Assembly: GCA_031415055.1 (NCBI GenBank)
Contig: JANOQZ010000003.1
Location: 18,057 to 82,056, forward strand
DNA: 64,000 nucleotides
Direction of reading: 5' to 3'
Origin: JANMOK01 sp031415055
GTDB taxonomy: Bacteria > Pseudomonadota > Alphaproteobacteria > Rhodobacterales > Rhodobacteraceae
Shown here: in pieces, positions 42,185-50,545 of the stretch
Layout of the letters: each line of letters begins with the position of its first letter
How positions within the stretch are numbered: the stretch's first letter is position 1
Position numbers and translations under genes: made by a program
Notes under the pieces: generated by a model
The model's database searches: none
The model's input: the letters and a program-made list of their open reading frames with translations, nothing else
Told to the model about the DNA's origin: nothing

Positions 42185-43450
42185 CTAACGTAACGCACGA
42201 CCTTTGAGAATGGCATCGGGGCCGAAACGCTTGCGAATGGCGTCAGTGGCGTGTTCGGTCGCGGCGCGTTTCTTTGCATTCGGGTCAAGCAAATCACCTA
42301 AGGCTTTAATTTCATTGGCTTTGGTTATGGTGCTAAGGCCGACGCCAATCAGGCGAAACGGCGCGTGGCCCAATTCTTTTTGCAGCATAGGCAGTGCATT
42401 TTGAAAAATTGTATCGGCCATTTGTGTTGCATCCGGCAAAGTCAGCCGTCGAGAAATCAGGGTGAAATCGCCACGTTTGAGTTTCAATGTCACAACCGAC
42501 CCTGCCAAATCCTTGGCTTTTGCCCGGTCAGACACTTGTTCGGCAAGCCGCCACAGGTGCCCTTCCAGAATATCGCGGTCACTGGTGTTTTCAAAAAACG
42601 TGGTCTCATGCGAAATTGATTTTAGTTTTGCATCCCGCTGGATCGACCGTTGATCCTGCCCCCGCGCCAGATGCCAAAGCCGGTCGCCGATGCTGCCAAA
42701 CTGGCTGGCCAATGCCTTGCGATCCCGGCGTTTCAATTCGGCAATCGTCCGAATGCCGGCGCGTTGAAGTGAGTCCTGCATCGCAGGTCCAACGCCCCAA
42801 ATGATGCCGACGTTTTGCTTTTCCAGAAACGCCTCGGTTTCGGCTTTGCCAATCACCGAAAAACCGCGCGGTTTGTCCAAGTCACTGGCAATTTTGGCCA
42901 GAAATTTGTTGTGCGAAAGCCCGATAGAGACGGAAACGCCGATCTCGCTTTCAATCTGGCGGGCCAGTCTGGCCAAAAGCACGGCTGGAATGGCACCGTG
43001 CAAACGCTCCGTTCCTGTCAGATCGATAAAGGCTTCGTCCAGCGACAGTGGCTCTATTGCCGGGGTCAAACGTTCCATCAAAGCGCGAATTTCTTTGGAA
43101 ACGCCGACATAAAGCTCCATCCGACCCTTGACCACTTCGGCCTCTGGGCAAAGTTTCAGCGCCTGAAACATCGGCATTGCCGAACGCACCCCTTTGATTC
43201 GCGCCAAGTAACAACAGGTCGAGACAACCCCGCGTTTGCCACCGCCGACTATGACCGGTTTGTCGCGCAAGCCGGGATTGTCACGTTTCTCGACCGAGGC
43301 ATAAAACGCATCGCAATCAAGATGCGCGATTGATAGGGCTGGAAGTTCGGCGTGGCTTATCGTTCGGGGGGATCGGCAGGCTGGACAGCGGCCCGAACCA
43401 TCGAATGGAAGGCAGCAATCGCGGCACAGCGATGAGTTCCGGTCCGACAT
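42185..43450 (-). CDS. dinB: DNA polymerase IV with N-terminal zinc-ribbon-like segment
   Basis: This 421-residue Y-family translesion polymerase has the catalytic motifs AHLDCDAFYASVEKRDNP, the steric region GVVSTCCYLARIKGVRSAMP and SLDEAFIDLTGTERL, with helix-hairpin-helix NVGIIWGVGPAMQDSLQRAGI. It is unusual in having about 40 extra N-terminal residues with CRDC and CPAC pairs, a probable zinc ribbon. ATG 43450 lies two bases after the zapE stop, so it is co-transcribed with zapE. The MmgR-like sRNA lies just downstream on the same strand with its own promoter. Confidence 0.95.
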   Translation of the reverse strand: MSDRNSSLCRDCCLPFDGSGRCPACRSPRTISHAELPALSIAHLDCDAFYASVEKRDNPGLRDKPVIVGGGKRGVVSTCCYLARIKGVRSAMPMFQALKLCPEAEVVKGRMELYVGVSKEIRALMERLTPAIEPLSLDEAFIDLTGTERLHGAIPAVLLARLARQIESEIGVSVSIGLSHNKFLAKIASDLDKPRGFSVIGKAETEAFLEKQNVGIIWGVGPAMQDSLQRAGIRTIAELKRRDRKALASQFGSIGDRLWHLARGQDQRSIQRDAKLKSISHETTFFENTSDRDILEGHLWRLAEQVSDRAKAKDLAGSVVTLKLKRGDFTLISRRLTLPDATQMADTIFQNALPMLQKELGHAPFRLIGVGLSTITKANEIKALGDLLDPNAKKRAATEHATDAIRKRFGPDAILKGRALR

Positions 43451-43452
43451 CA

Positions 43453-44562
43453 CTACCCCCATCCAGCCGCGCGCATTTCTTCCAGCCGCGAGGCGGTGCG
43501 CTGAAATTCAAACGCACCCTTGCCAGCGGGATATAACGCCGCAGGTTCGGCTTCGGCAGAGGCGATCAGGCGGACCCGCGCTTCGTAAAGCGTATCAATC
43601 AGCGTCACAAACCGTTTGGCTTCGTTCATCGCCACGCCATCCAGCACCGGTATCTGGTCCAGAACCAAAACCCGCAACGCCCCGGCAATCGCCAGATAGT
43701 CTGCTGGCCCCAAAGGCGTTTCGCACAGGTCCTCGAAACTTGCCCGGCCAATCCCGTTCAAGAACTGCGGGATCACCACTTTACGGCTATTGACCGTCAG
43801 TTCCAAAGGCCTACCGCGCCCGCCCGCCAAATGCGACCAAGCGGCGTTCATTGCCGCATCGGCTTGCGCCCCCAAGGGCTGGTGCCAGACCTTGACCTCG
43901 GCCAAACGCCCTTGCCGATGGTCGGTCGGACTTTCCAGTTCGTGAAGTTCCAGACGGTCTTTGATCAGGGCGATGAACGGCAGGAGCAAGTGGCGGTTCA
44001 GGCCATCTTTGTATAACTCATCTGGATGGCGGTTCGAAGTGCAAACAATCACCACGCCGCGCGCGAACAGTTTTTCAAACAACCGCCCCACCAGCATGGC
44101 GTCGGTGATGTCGGTGATTTGCATTTCGTCGAAACACAGCAAAGTCGCCGCATCGGCAATGGCATCGGCGACTGGTTGGATCGGGTCATCGATATTGGCC
44201 TTGCGGGCGTTGTTGATGCCGCGATGCACCTCTTGCATGAAGGAATGGAAATGCACCCGACGCTTTTTGACCACCGATGTGGTTTCAAAAAACATGTCCA
44301 TCAGCATGGATTTGCCACGCCCGACACCGCCATACAGGTAAAGCCCGGGGATGAAGGCGTCGGTCAGTTTTTCGCGACCCCAACCGAACATGCCAAGTCC
44401 GACTTTCTTTGGTTTGGCCGGGTCATAATCGCGCAGACGGGTGTGCAGCAACTGCAGCTTTTCCGCCGCCAGCCTTTGGGCCGCGTCGTCGCGCAAAGTC
44501 CCCTCGGCCACGCGGGCGCGGAAGGCGGGCAGCGGGCCGTTTTGCATCAACCACTCCAACAT
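43453..44562 (-). CDS. zapE: Cell division ATPase ZapE (AFG1-like)
   Basis: This 369-residue P-loop ATPase has Walker A GGVGRGKS at residues 78-85, Walker B LLCFDEMQITDITDAM, and FHSFMQEVHRGI and CTSNRHPDELYKDGLNR typical of the AFG1/ZapE family. ZapE associates with FtsZ and helps late constriction. ATG 44562 is used. It precedes dinB by two bases, giving a zapE-dinB unit. Confidence 0.95.
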   Translation of the reverse strand: MLEWLMQNGPLPAFRARVAEGTLRDDAAQRLAAEKLQLLHTRLRDYDPAKPKKVGLGMFGWGREKLTDAFIPGLYLYGGVGRGKSMLMDMFFETTSVVKKRRVHFHSFMQEVHRGINNARKANIDDPIQPVADAIADAATLLCFDEMQITDITDAMLVGRLFEKLFARGVVIVCTSNRHPDELYKDGLNRHLLLPFIALIKDRLELHELESPTDHRQGRLAEVKVWHQPLGAQADAAMNAAWSHLAGGRGRPLELTVNSRKVVIPQFLNGIGRASFEDLCETPLGPADYLAIAGALRVLVLDQIPVLDGVAMNEAKRFVTLIDTLYEARVRLIASAEAEPAALYPAGKGAFEFQRTASRLEEMRAAGWG

Positions 44563-44633
44563 TCATGCATTTCATAACAATCAGCGATTGTGATGTTAAT
44601 CGGAAATGCTTTGAGGGTGTGTGAACTTCTGGC

Positions 44634-45548
44634 CTAATCCTGCCGTTGCCCGATGTGGCTTTCGCCGCGTTCGCGGGCCAAGTCCACTTGCTTTTGCCGC
44701 TCGCGATAGCGGGCGAGGTCTTGCGGGTCGGTGGTTGGGCGGCATTTGGGGCAGGAGACGCCGCGTTCATAGTCGGGGTGGTTTCGGTCGGCTGGCGAGA
44801 CTGGTTGACGGCAGCCGTGGCAGAGGTCGTGGTTGCCTTCTTTCAACCCGTGGCCGACAGAAACGCGGGCGTCAAAGACGAAACATTCGCCAGCCCATGT
44901 TGAGTCGGTTTCGGGAACGGTTTCCAGATATTTCAGGATACCGCCTTTCAGGTGGAACACGTCGGGCACGCCCTGCCCGATCAGGTAGTTGGTCGATTTT
45001 TCGCAGCGGATGCCGCCGGTGCAGAACATGGCGATGCGTTTGCCTTGGAACCGGTCTTTGTTGTTTTCCCACCAAGTGGGAAATTGCGAAAAACTGTCGG
45101 TTTGCGGGTTTTCCGCACCTTGGAAGGTGCCAATTTCAACTTCGTAGTCGTTGCGGGTGTCGATCAGAACCACGTCGTCGGCGCGGACCAAAGCGTTCCA
45201 ATCCTTGGCCTCGACATAGTGCCCGGTGCCCGACATTGGGTCGACTTGGGGTTGGCCCATCGTCACAATTTCGCGTTTCAGCCGCACTTTCATGCGGTGG
45301 AACGGCATGGTTTTGGCGGTGCCTTCCTTGCGTTCCAGCGCCGCGCAACCCGGAAGTTGGCGCAGGTGGGTCAGGATGACATCGATGCCTTCGCGTGACC
45401 CCGCGATGGTGCCGTTTACACCTTCGGGGGCCAGCAGGATGGTGCCGTTGATGTGGTTGGCACGGCACAGGTCGTACAGCGGACCGCGCAGGGCGGACGG
45501 GTCGGGGAAGCGGGCGAAATGATAGAAGGCGGCGACGATGATGTGCAT
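44634..45548 (-). CDS. trhO: tRNA uridine(34) hydroxylase / rhodanese-like TrhO
   Basis: This 304-residue protein of the YceA/TrhO family hydroxylates wobble uridine on the way to 5-carboxymethoxyuridine-type modifications. The N-terminal domain (HIIVAAFYHFARFPD, NGTILLAPEGVNGTIAG) is followed by a rhodanese domain with the catalytic Cys in MFCTGGIRCEKS and a C-terminal zinc-like CHGC...CPKC segment. ATG 45548 starts at MHIIVAAFYH as in the family; the frame stays open upstream into a repeat element. Confidence 0.94.
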   Translation of the reverse strand: MHIIVAAFYHFARFPDPSALRGPLYDLCRANHINGTILLAPEGVNGTIAGSREGIDVILTHLRQLPGCAALERKEGTAKTMPFHRMKVRLKREIVTMGQPQVDPMSGTGHYVEAKDWNALVRADDVVLIDTRNDYEVEIGTFQGAENPQTDSFSQFPTWWENNKDRFQGKRIAMFCTGGIRCEKSTNYLIGQGVPDVFHLKGGILKYLETVPETDSTWAGECFVFDARVSVGHGLKEGNHDLCHGCRQPVSPADRNHPDYERGVSCPKCRPTTDPQDLARYRERQKQVDLARERGESHIGQRQD

Positions 45549-45603
45549 GGGGGGGCGATAGCGGGTTGGGTGGGGGAAGGCTAGGGGGTTGATTTGGGAA
45601 AAT

Positions 45604-45678
45604 GTCATGGCGAGGAGCAAAGCGACGAAGCAACCCAGTGGCGCAATTTCTGGGTTGCTTCGCTATGCTCGCAATGAC
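45604..45678. repeat. Intergenic palindromic repeat, copy 1
   Basis: A 75-bp imperfect palindrome begins GTCATGGCGAGGAGC and ends GCTCGCAATGAC; the inner arms GAAGCAACCCAG and CTGGGTTGCTTC pair perfectly. It lies between the DUF1697 gene and trhO. Related copies are at 51854-51925 and 58521-58598. Such GTCATTGCGAG...CTCGCAATGAC elements recur in many proteobacterial genomes. Confidence 0.88.
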
Positions 45679-45684
45679 GAAATT

Positions 45685-46221
45685 TTAGAGGGCGCGGGCC
45701 ATTTCCAACAGTTTCGCCACGGTGTTCCAGTTGCGCTGGGTAGTGGGGGTTTTGATGAATTTGCCCAGTTTGGGCAGCATGGTCGAATCCGTCAGTTTGT
45801 CGGGCGTGTGGATGTAAAGGGCTTGGTCGGTGAGGTGGAAGCGTTCGACCGGGTTGCAGGCGGCTTGCATGGCGGCTTGATCGACATTGGTCGGCGGGGC
45901 CAGTAGGAAGAAGATGTGCAGGGCTTTGGGGGTGGCGACGGCTTCGGGGAACGGGTTGGCCGCGACGATTTTTTCGTAGATGGCGAGCGGCAGGATCAAG
46001 GTTTGCGGGGCGAAGCCTTTGGATTTTTGGCAGAGCGATTGGAAATCACTGGCGATTTGCGCTGCCCTTCGATCCGACCGGAATACCGCGTTGCCGCTTT
46101 GGATATAGGTCTGCACATCGGCACAGCCGAAGTCGCCCAACATCGCGGCCATGTCTTTCATCGGCAGCAGCTTGTTGCCGCCGACGTTGATGCCGCGTAG
46201 CAGGGTGATGTAAGTGGTCAT
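45685..46221 (-). CDS. DUF1697 domain-containing protein
   Basis: This 178-residue protein opens MTTYITLLRGINVGGNKLLPMKDMAAMLGDFGCADVQTYIQSGNAVF, which is the DUF1697 signature, and closes with TPTTQRNWNTVAKLLEMA. The family is widespread and of unknown function. It is monocistronic as far as visible, ending just before the first palindromic repeat. Confidence 0.93.
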   Translation of the reverse strand: MTTYITLLRGINVGGNKLLPMKDMAAMLGDFGCADVQTYIQSGNAVFRSDRRAAQIASDFQSLCQKSKGFAPQTLILPLAIYEKIVAANPFPEAVATPKALHIFFLLAPPTNVDQAAMQAACNPVERFHLTDQALYIHTPDKLTDSTMLPKLGKFIKTPTTQRNWNTVAKLLEMARAL

Positions 46222-46554
46222 GGCGTAATCTAGTGCGCATTCATCCTAAATGGCCACCCTATCTGTGCCCTCACTGGCGCGACCGAGCCGAGGGGTGGGC
46301 GTTTTCGCCCGACCCGTGGGGTCGGTTCGGGCGCGCCCTGCGCTGCGCTACGGGCTAAAAAGAAGACGACCGGCCTACATAGGTGAGTGCCTGTTGCCAC
46401 CTTGACTCCACGCTCAACCCCCTCTACCTAGCTCACAATTCCCGGAAGTTCACCCTTCCGGTCCCGGGCTTGTCCCGGGATCGACACCAGTCAGCGCGGA
46501 TGCGCCCACTGGTGCCGTTTGGTTTTGATTGTGCTCATGGAGGGCGCGAGAGAT
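46222..46554. other. Palindrome-rich intergenic region
   Basis: This 333-bp stretch upstream of ffh carries several hairpins: GGGCG-TTTT-CGCCC (46297-46310), CGACCC-GTG-GGGTCG just after it, CCGGAAG/CTTCCGG (46442-46461) and TCCCGGG/CCCGGGA (46462-46480). They look like small repetitive extragenic elements. I looked for a 4.5S SRP RNA because ffh follows, and did not find its conserved core. GGAGGG at 46539-46544 is the ffh ribosome site. Confidence 0.6.
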
Positions 46555-48003
46555 ATGTTTGAGAGCCTTTCTGGCCGCCTTTCTGGCGTATTTGACAAGC
46601 TGACCAAGCAAGGCGCTTTGTCGGACGCCGATGTTGAAACCGCGCTGCGCGAAGTTCGCGTCGCCTTGTTGGAAGCTGACGTTTCGCTTTCCGTTGCCCG
46701 TGATTTTGTCAAAGCGGTGCAGGACAAGGCGACGGGCCAAGCTGTCACCAAGTCGATCACCCCGGGCCAGCAAGTGGTCAAGATTGTGCACGACGAATTG
46801 GTGCGGGTGCTGGCGGGCGATAACGAGCGTGCGGGTGAGATGAAAATCGACAACCCGCCCTCACCCATTCTGATGGTCGGGCTTCAGGGTGGCGGCAAGA
46901 CGACGACGACGGCGAAACTGGCCAAACGCTTGACGGAGAAAGAGGGCAAGCGGGTGCTGATGGCCTCGCTCGATACTCGTCGCCCTGCTGCGATGGAACA
47001 ACTGGCGATATTGGGTCGGCAGATTGGCGTCGACACGCTGCCCATCGTGCTGGGTCAGGACCCGGTGGCGATTGCCAAGCGGGCCAAGCAGCAGGCGACT
47101 TTGGGCGGCTATGACGTGTTCATGCTGGATACCGCCGGGCGCATGCATATCGACGACGAGCTGATGGCCGAGGTCGAGGCGGTGCGTGAGGCGACCAAAC
47201 CGCGAGAGATACTGCTGGTGGTCGATGGTTTGACCGGCCAAGACGCGGTGAACGTTGCCACCGAATTTGACAAACGCGTCGGCATCACCGGCGTGGTTTT
47301 AACCCGAATGGACGGCGATGGTCGCGGTGGCGCGGCTTTGTCGATGCGGGCGGTCACCGGCAAGCCGATCAAGTTTGTTGGCGTTGGTGAGAAGCTGGAG
47401 GCGCTAGAGGAATTCCGTCCGGCGCAGGTGGCTGGCCGTATCCTTGGCATGGGCGACATCGTCGCTTTGGTCGAGAAAGCGCAGGAAACGTTGGATGCGG
47501 CGGAAGCCGAGCGGATGATGAAGCGGTTCCAGAAGGGTCAGTTCAACATGAACGACCTGAAAAGCCAGCTTGAACAGATGATCAAGATGGGCGGCATGCA
47601 GGTCATGATGGGCATGCTGCCGGGCATGGGCAAAATGTCCAAGCAGTTGGATGCGGCCGGGCTGGACGACAAGGTTTTGCGCCGACAAATCGCGCTGATC
47701 AATTCGATGACCAAAAAGGAACGCCGCAACCCCGACCTGATGCAGGCCAGCCGCAAAAGGCGGGTGGCGGCGGGGTCGGGGCTGGACGTTTCCGACCTGA
47801 ACAAGCTGCTGAAAATGCACCGGCAAATGGCCGATGTGATGAAGAAAATGGGCGGGATGTCGAAGATGGGCCTGATGCGCGGGGCATTGGGCAACATGTT
47901 TGGCAAAACTGCGCCGGGGCCGGTGACGGGCGGCGGCATGCCACCGATGCCGGGTGGGATGCAACTGCCCGAAGGCTTGAGCGGGCTGTTGAAAAAGCGA
48001 TGA
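46555..48003 (+). CDS. ffh: Signal recognition particle protein
   Basis: This 482-residue GTPase targets nascent membrane proteins. The N domain (MFESLSGRLSGVFDKLTKQGALSD) precedes the G domain with GLQGGGKTTTTAKLA (G1), DTRRPAAMEQL, DTAGRMHIDDELM (G3) and TRMDGDGRGGAAL (G4), and a methionine-rich M domain (MIKMGGMQVMMGMLPGMGKM, SGLDVSDLNKLLK). ATG 46555 has GGAGGG upstream. It overlaps the first GNAT gene by four bases and so heads the run to rplS. Confidence 0.97.
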   Translation: MFESLSGRLSGVFDKLTKQGALSDADVETALREVRVALLEADVSLSVARDFVKAVQDKATGQAVTKSITPGQQVVKIVHDELVRVLAGDNERAGEMKIDNPPSPILMVGLQGGGKTTTTAKLAKRLTEKEGKRVLMASLDTRRPAAMEQLAILGRQIGVDTLPIVLGQDPVAIAKRAKQQATLGGYDVFMLDTAGRMHIDDELMAEVEAVREATKPREILLVVDGLTGQDAVNVATEFDKRVGITGVVLTRMDGDGRGGAALSMRAVTGKPIKFVGVGEKLEALEEFRPAQVAGRILGMGDIVALVEKAQETLDAAEAERMMKRFQKGQFNMNDLKSQLEQMIKMGGMQVMMGMLPGMGKMSKQLDAAGLDDKVLRRQIALINSMTKKERRNPDLMQASRKRRVAAGSGLDVSDLNKLLKMHRQMADVMKKMGGMSKMGLMRGALGNMFGKTAPGPVTGGGMPPMPGGMQLPEGLSGLLKKR

Positions 48004-48506
48004 TCCCGATGATTGCAACAGAGCGGTTGATATTGCGGGCGCAACGGATGAGCGACTTCGCCGCCTATGCCGAGCATATGGCGTCGGATCGGGCGCGGTA
48101 TGAGGACGGGCCGAAGAATCTGAAAGAGGCGTGGTTCGATTTTGCCGGGTCGCAGGGTCATTGGCTGTTGTTGGGCTTTGGCTGCTGGGCGATTGAGCGA
48201 CGCGAAGATGGGGCCTTTTGTGGCCTGACCGGTGTCAATCGCCATGTGCATTACCCCGAGCACGAGCTGGGCTGGTCGTTGCTGGAGCATGCCGAAGGTC
48301 AGGGAATCGCCTTTGAGGCCGCCACCGCCGCGCGGGAATATGCGCGGAACCATCAGAGGATTGGCGAACTGGTCAGCTATATTGACCCGGACAATGCGCG
48401 TTCGATCAGATTGGCCGAGCGGCTGGGGGCGGTCTTTGACCCAAAAGCTGCGACACCTGATAACGACCCTTGTCTAGTGTATCGTCACCCAAAGGTGGCG
48501 GCATGA
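48000..48506 (+). CDS. GNAT-family N-acetyltransferase (first of tandem pair)
   Basis: This 168-residue RimJ/RimL-like acetyltransferase opens ATERLILRAQRMSDFAAYAEHMAS, has the acetyl-CoA region YPEHELGWSLLEHAEGQGIAFEA and ends VSYIDPDNARSIRLAERLGAVF. It overlaps ffh by four bases (ATGA). It is clearly paralogous to the next gene, sharing the NARSIRLxERLGA and DPCLVYRHP endings. The substrate is unknown; position among ribosomal genes hints at a ribosomal or tRNA-related target but does not prove it. Confidence 0.9.
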   Translation: MIPMIATERLILRAQRMSDFAAYAEHMASDRARYEDGPKNLKEAWFDFAGSQGHWLLLGFGCWAIERREDGAFCGLTGVNRHVHYPEHELGWSLLEHAEGQGIAFEAATAAREYARNHQRIGELVSYIDPDNARSIRLAERLGAVFDPKAATPDNDPCLVYRHPKVAA

Positions 48507-49081
48507 TGCGCTCGTGGGAATCTGCTCCGATTGGCCATGCAGCGGAAATTTCAGCCAAAATCCGGCAGACTTTGCCGATTTTGACAACGCAACGTTTGCG
48601 TCTGCGGGCACCCTTGATCGCCGACTTTGACGCTTGGGCCGCTATCGAATGCGGTGAGCGCGGCGTTCACATTGGCGGGCCTTTCAGCCGCGAAGAGGCT
48701 TGGCTGGATTTCAGCCAAGCGATTGCTGGCTGGGTGTTAAAAGGCACCGGGTTGTGGTCGGTGGAACGGTTGGCCGATGGCGAACTTGTCGGCTTTGTCC
48801 TGCTGCACCACGAATTTGGCGACCCGGAAGTTGAACTGGGTTTCCTGTTCACCCAAGCGGGCGAAGGTCAGGGCTATGCGACCGAAGCGGCGCTTGCCGC
48901 CCTTAACCATGCCTTTGCCACGCTGAATTGGCCAACTTTGGTCAGCTACGTTGATCCGGCCAACGCGCGTTCGATCCGATTGAACGAACGGCTAGGCGCC
49001 ACGCTCGATCCTTCGGTTCAGGTGGAAGATGCCGACCCTTGCCTTGTCTATCGTCACCCCAACCCAAGAGGTGCAAGATGA
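48503..49081 (+). CDS. GNAT-family N-acetyltransferase (second of tandem pair)
   Basis: This 192-residue acetyltransferase starts at ATG 48503, overlapping the first GNAT stop by four bases. It has an N-terminal extension, then TLPILTTQRLRLRAPLIADFDAWAAIE, the CoA-binding DPEVELGFLFTQAGEGQGYATEA and VSYVDPANARSIRLNERLGATL. The similarity to its neighbour indicates tandem duplication with divergence. It overlaps the chorismate mutase gene by four bases, keeping the whole run translationally coupled. Confidence 0.9.
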   Translation: MMRSWESAPIGHAAEISAKIRQTLPILTTQRLRLRAPLIADFDAWAAIECGERGVHIGGPFSREEAWLDFSQAIAGWVLKGTGLWSVERLADGELVGFVLLHHEFGDPEVELGFLFTQAGEGQGYATEAALAALNHAFATLNWPTLVSYVDPANARSIRLNERLGATLDPSVQVEDADPCLVYRHPNPRGAR

Positions 49082-49371
49082 ACGACACCGAACGCGCCGC
49101 ATCGCTGTTGCGCGACCAACGCGAGTCGATTGATCGGCTGGATGCGATATTGGTTTGGACGCTGGCCGAACGGTTCAAACATACCGAGCGGGTCAGCGTT
49201 ATGAAGGGCGAGCACAACCTGCCCTCGGCCGATCTGGAGCGCGAAGCTTGGCAGATTGACCGTTTGGAACGCATGTCAAAGGAGGCCGGGTTGGACCCGG
49301 TCTTCGCCCGAAAATTTCTCGACTTCATCATCAAGGAAGTGATCCGACATCACGACCTATTCCAAAAATAA
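49078..49371 (+). CDS. Chorismate mutase (AroQ type)
   Basis: This 97-residue all-helical protein has RDQRESIDRLDAILVWTLAERFKHTERVSVMK and later AREAW-like EREAWQIDRLERMSKEAGLDPVFARKFLDFIIKEVIRHH, the AroQ fold with Arg, Lys and Glu at expected spots. It turns chorismate into prephenate for Phe/Tyr synthesis. ATG 49078 overlaps the GNAT stop. Lying directly before rpsP is a context I recall from other Rhodobacteraceae. Confidence 0.9.
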   Translation: MNDTERAASLLRDQRESIDRLDAILVWTLAERFKHTERVSVMKGEHNLPSADLEREAWQIDRLERMSKEAGLDPVFARKFLDFIIKEVIRHHDLFQK

Positions 49372-49409
49372 CGGGCAATTCGCCCAGAAACACACCAAAG
49401 GAGACTAAA

Positions 49410-49994
49410 ATGGCTGTTACAATTCGTCTGGCACGCGCTGGTTCCAAGAAACGTCCATCTTATCGCATCGTCGCGGCTGACAGCCGCATGCCGCGCGATG
49501 GGCGCTATCTGGAAAAACTGGGCACTTATGCGCCTCTGTTGCCGAAGGACTCAACCGAACGCGTAAAAATGGATGTCGAACGCGTGCAGCATTGGCTGGC
49601 CCAAGGTGCGCAAGTGACCGACCGTATCGCCCGCATGCTGGAAGCGGCAGGGTTGAAAACCAAAGCGGCCCGTGCCAACCCGAAAAAAGGCACGCCGGGC
49701 AAGAATGCCGATGAGCGTGTGGCGTCCAAAGCTGCCAAGGTTGTGAAAGCGGCGGAAGCTGCAGCGGCACCTGCACCGGCACCTGTGGTTGAGGAAGTTG
49801 TCGAAGAAGTTGTGGTTGAAGCGGTCGCCGAAGTCGCGGTTGAAGAACCGGTGGCTGAGGTGGTTGCGGAAGTTGTGACTAAAGAACCGGCAGTTGAGTC
49901 GGTTGCCGAAGTTGTGGCTGAAGAACCAGCGACCGAGGTAGTTGTTGAAGCGGTAGCTGAAGAAGTCGCCGCCAAAGAACCTGTTGCCGAGTAA
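49410..49994 (+). CDS. rpsP: 30S ribosomal protein S16 with long acidic tail
   Basis: The first 80 or so residues are standard S16 (MAVTIRLARAGSKKRPSYRIVAADSRMPRDGRYLEKLG...ERVQHWLAQGAQVTDRIARML). The protein then runs to 194 residues, more than twice the E. coli length of 82. A basic Ala/Lys linker leads to a tail from about residue 115 made of repeated Val-Ala-Glu units such as VAEVVAEEP. The tail is encoded by varied codons and stays in frame, so it is translated. It is followed by rimM 17 bases on. Confidence 0.95.
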   Translation: MAVTIRLARAGSKKRPSYRIVAADSRMPRDGRYLEKLGTYAPLLPKDSTERVKMDVERVQHWLAQGAQVTDRIARMLEAAGLKTKAARANPKKGTPGKNADERVASKAAKVVKAAEAAAAPAPAPVVEEVVEEVVVEAVAEVAVEEPVAEVVAEVVTKEPAVESVAEVVAEEPATEVVVEAVAEEVAAKEPVAE

Positions 49995-50011
49995 TTTCGG
50001 CGGCACAGGCG

Positions 50012-50545
50012 ATGGCCAAACCCGATAATACACTGATCTGCGTCGGAGCAATTTCCGGCGCATTCGGCGTGCAAGGCGAAGCGCGGATCAAGTCGTTCTG
50101 CGCCGAACCGGCGGCTATAGCGGGTTATGCGCCGTTATCGTCAGAAGACGGCAAGCGGCTGTTTGATTTGGAGATCACCCGGCCCATCCCGGGCGGGTTC
50201 GCGGCCCGTTTGAGCGGGGTTTCTACCCGCGAAGAGGCCGAGGCGCTGAAGGGTATGCGGCTTTATGCGCCGCGTGATCGATTGCCGGTTTTGCCAGATG
50301 ACGAGTATTATCATTCCGATCTGATGGGGTTGGTTGTGGTCGATACTGGTGGTGCGGTTTTGGGCGAAGTGCGTGCCGTGCATGAATTCGGTGCGGGCGA
50401 TATGCTGGAAATTCTGGGGCCGGGGATCAAAGCGCCGGTGATGCTGCCCTTCACCAAAGAGGCGGTGCCGACCGTTGATCTGGCGGCACGACGGATCGTG
50501 ATCGATCCACCAAAAGGGGTTTGGCCGGATATGCCCAATGAATGA
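50012..50545 (+). CDS. rimM: 16S rRNA-processing protein RimM
   Basis: This 177-residue maturation factor binds S19 and aids 30S assembly. It opens with ICVGAISGAFGVQGEARIKSF, carries GFAARLSGVSTREEAEALKGMRLYAPRDRLP and the PRC-barrel DDEYYHSDLMGLVVVDTGG, and ends with MLPFTKEAVPTVDLAARRIVIDPP. ATG 50012. It overlaps trmD by eight bases. The call is secure from sequence and operon. Confidence 0.96.
   Translation: MAKPDNTLICVGAISGAFGVQGEARIKSFCAEPAAIAGYAPLSSEDGKRLFDLEITRPIPGGFAARLSGVSTREEAEALKGMRLYAPRDRLPVLPDDEYYHSDLMGLVVVDTGGAVLGEVRAVHEFGAGDMLEILGPGIKAPVMLPFTKEAVPTVDLAARRIVIDPPKGVWPDMPNE

Noticed and set aside
46222..46554. 4.5S (SRP) RNA gene upstream of ffh
   Set aside because: The conserved SRP RNA tetraloop and internal-loop core are absent; the hairpins look like small repeats.
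49780..49990. Possible tandem repeat or CRISPR-like array near 49.8 kb
   Set aside because: The repetition is the in-frame Val-Ala-Glu tail of S16 with varied codons; there are no uniform repeats and spacers.
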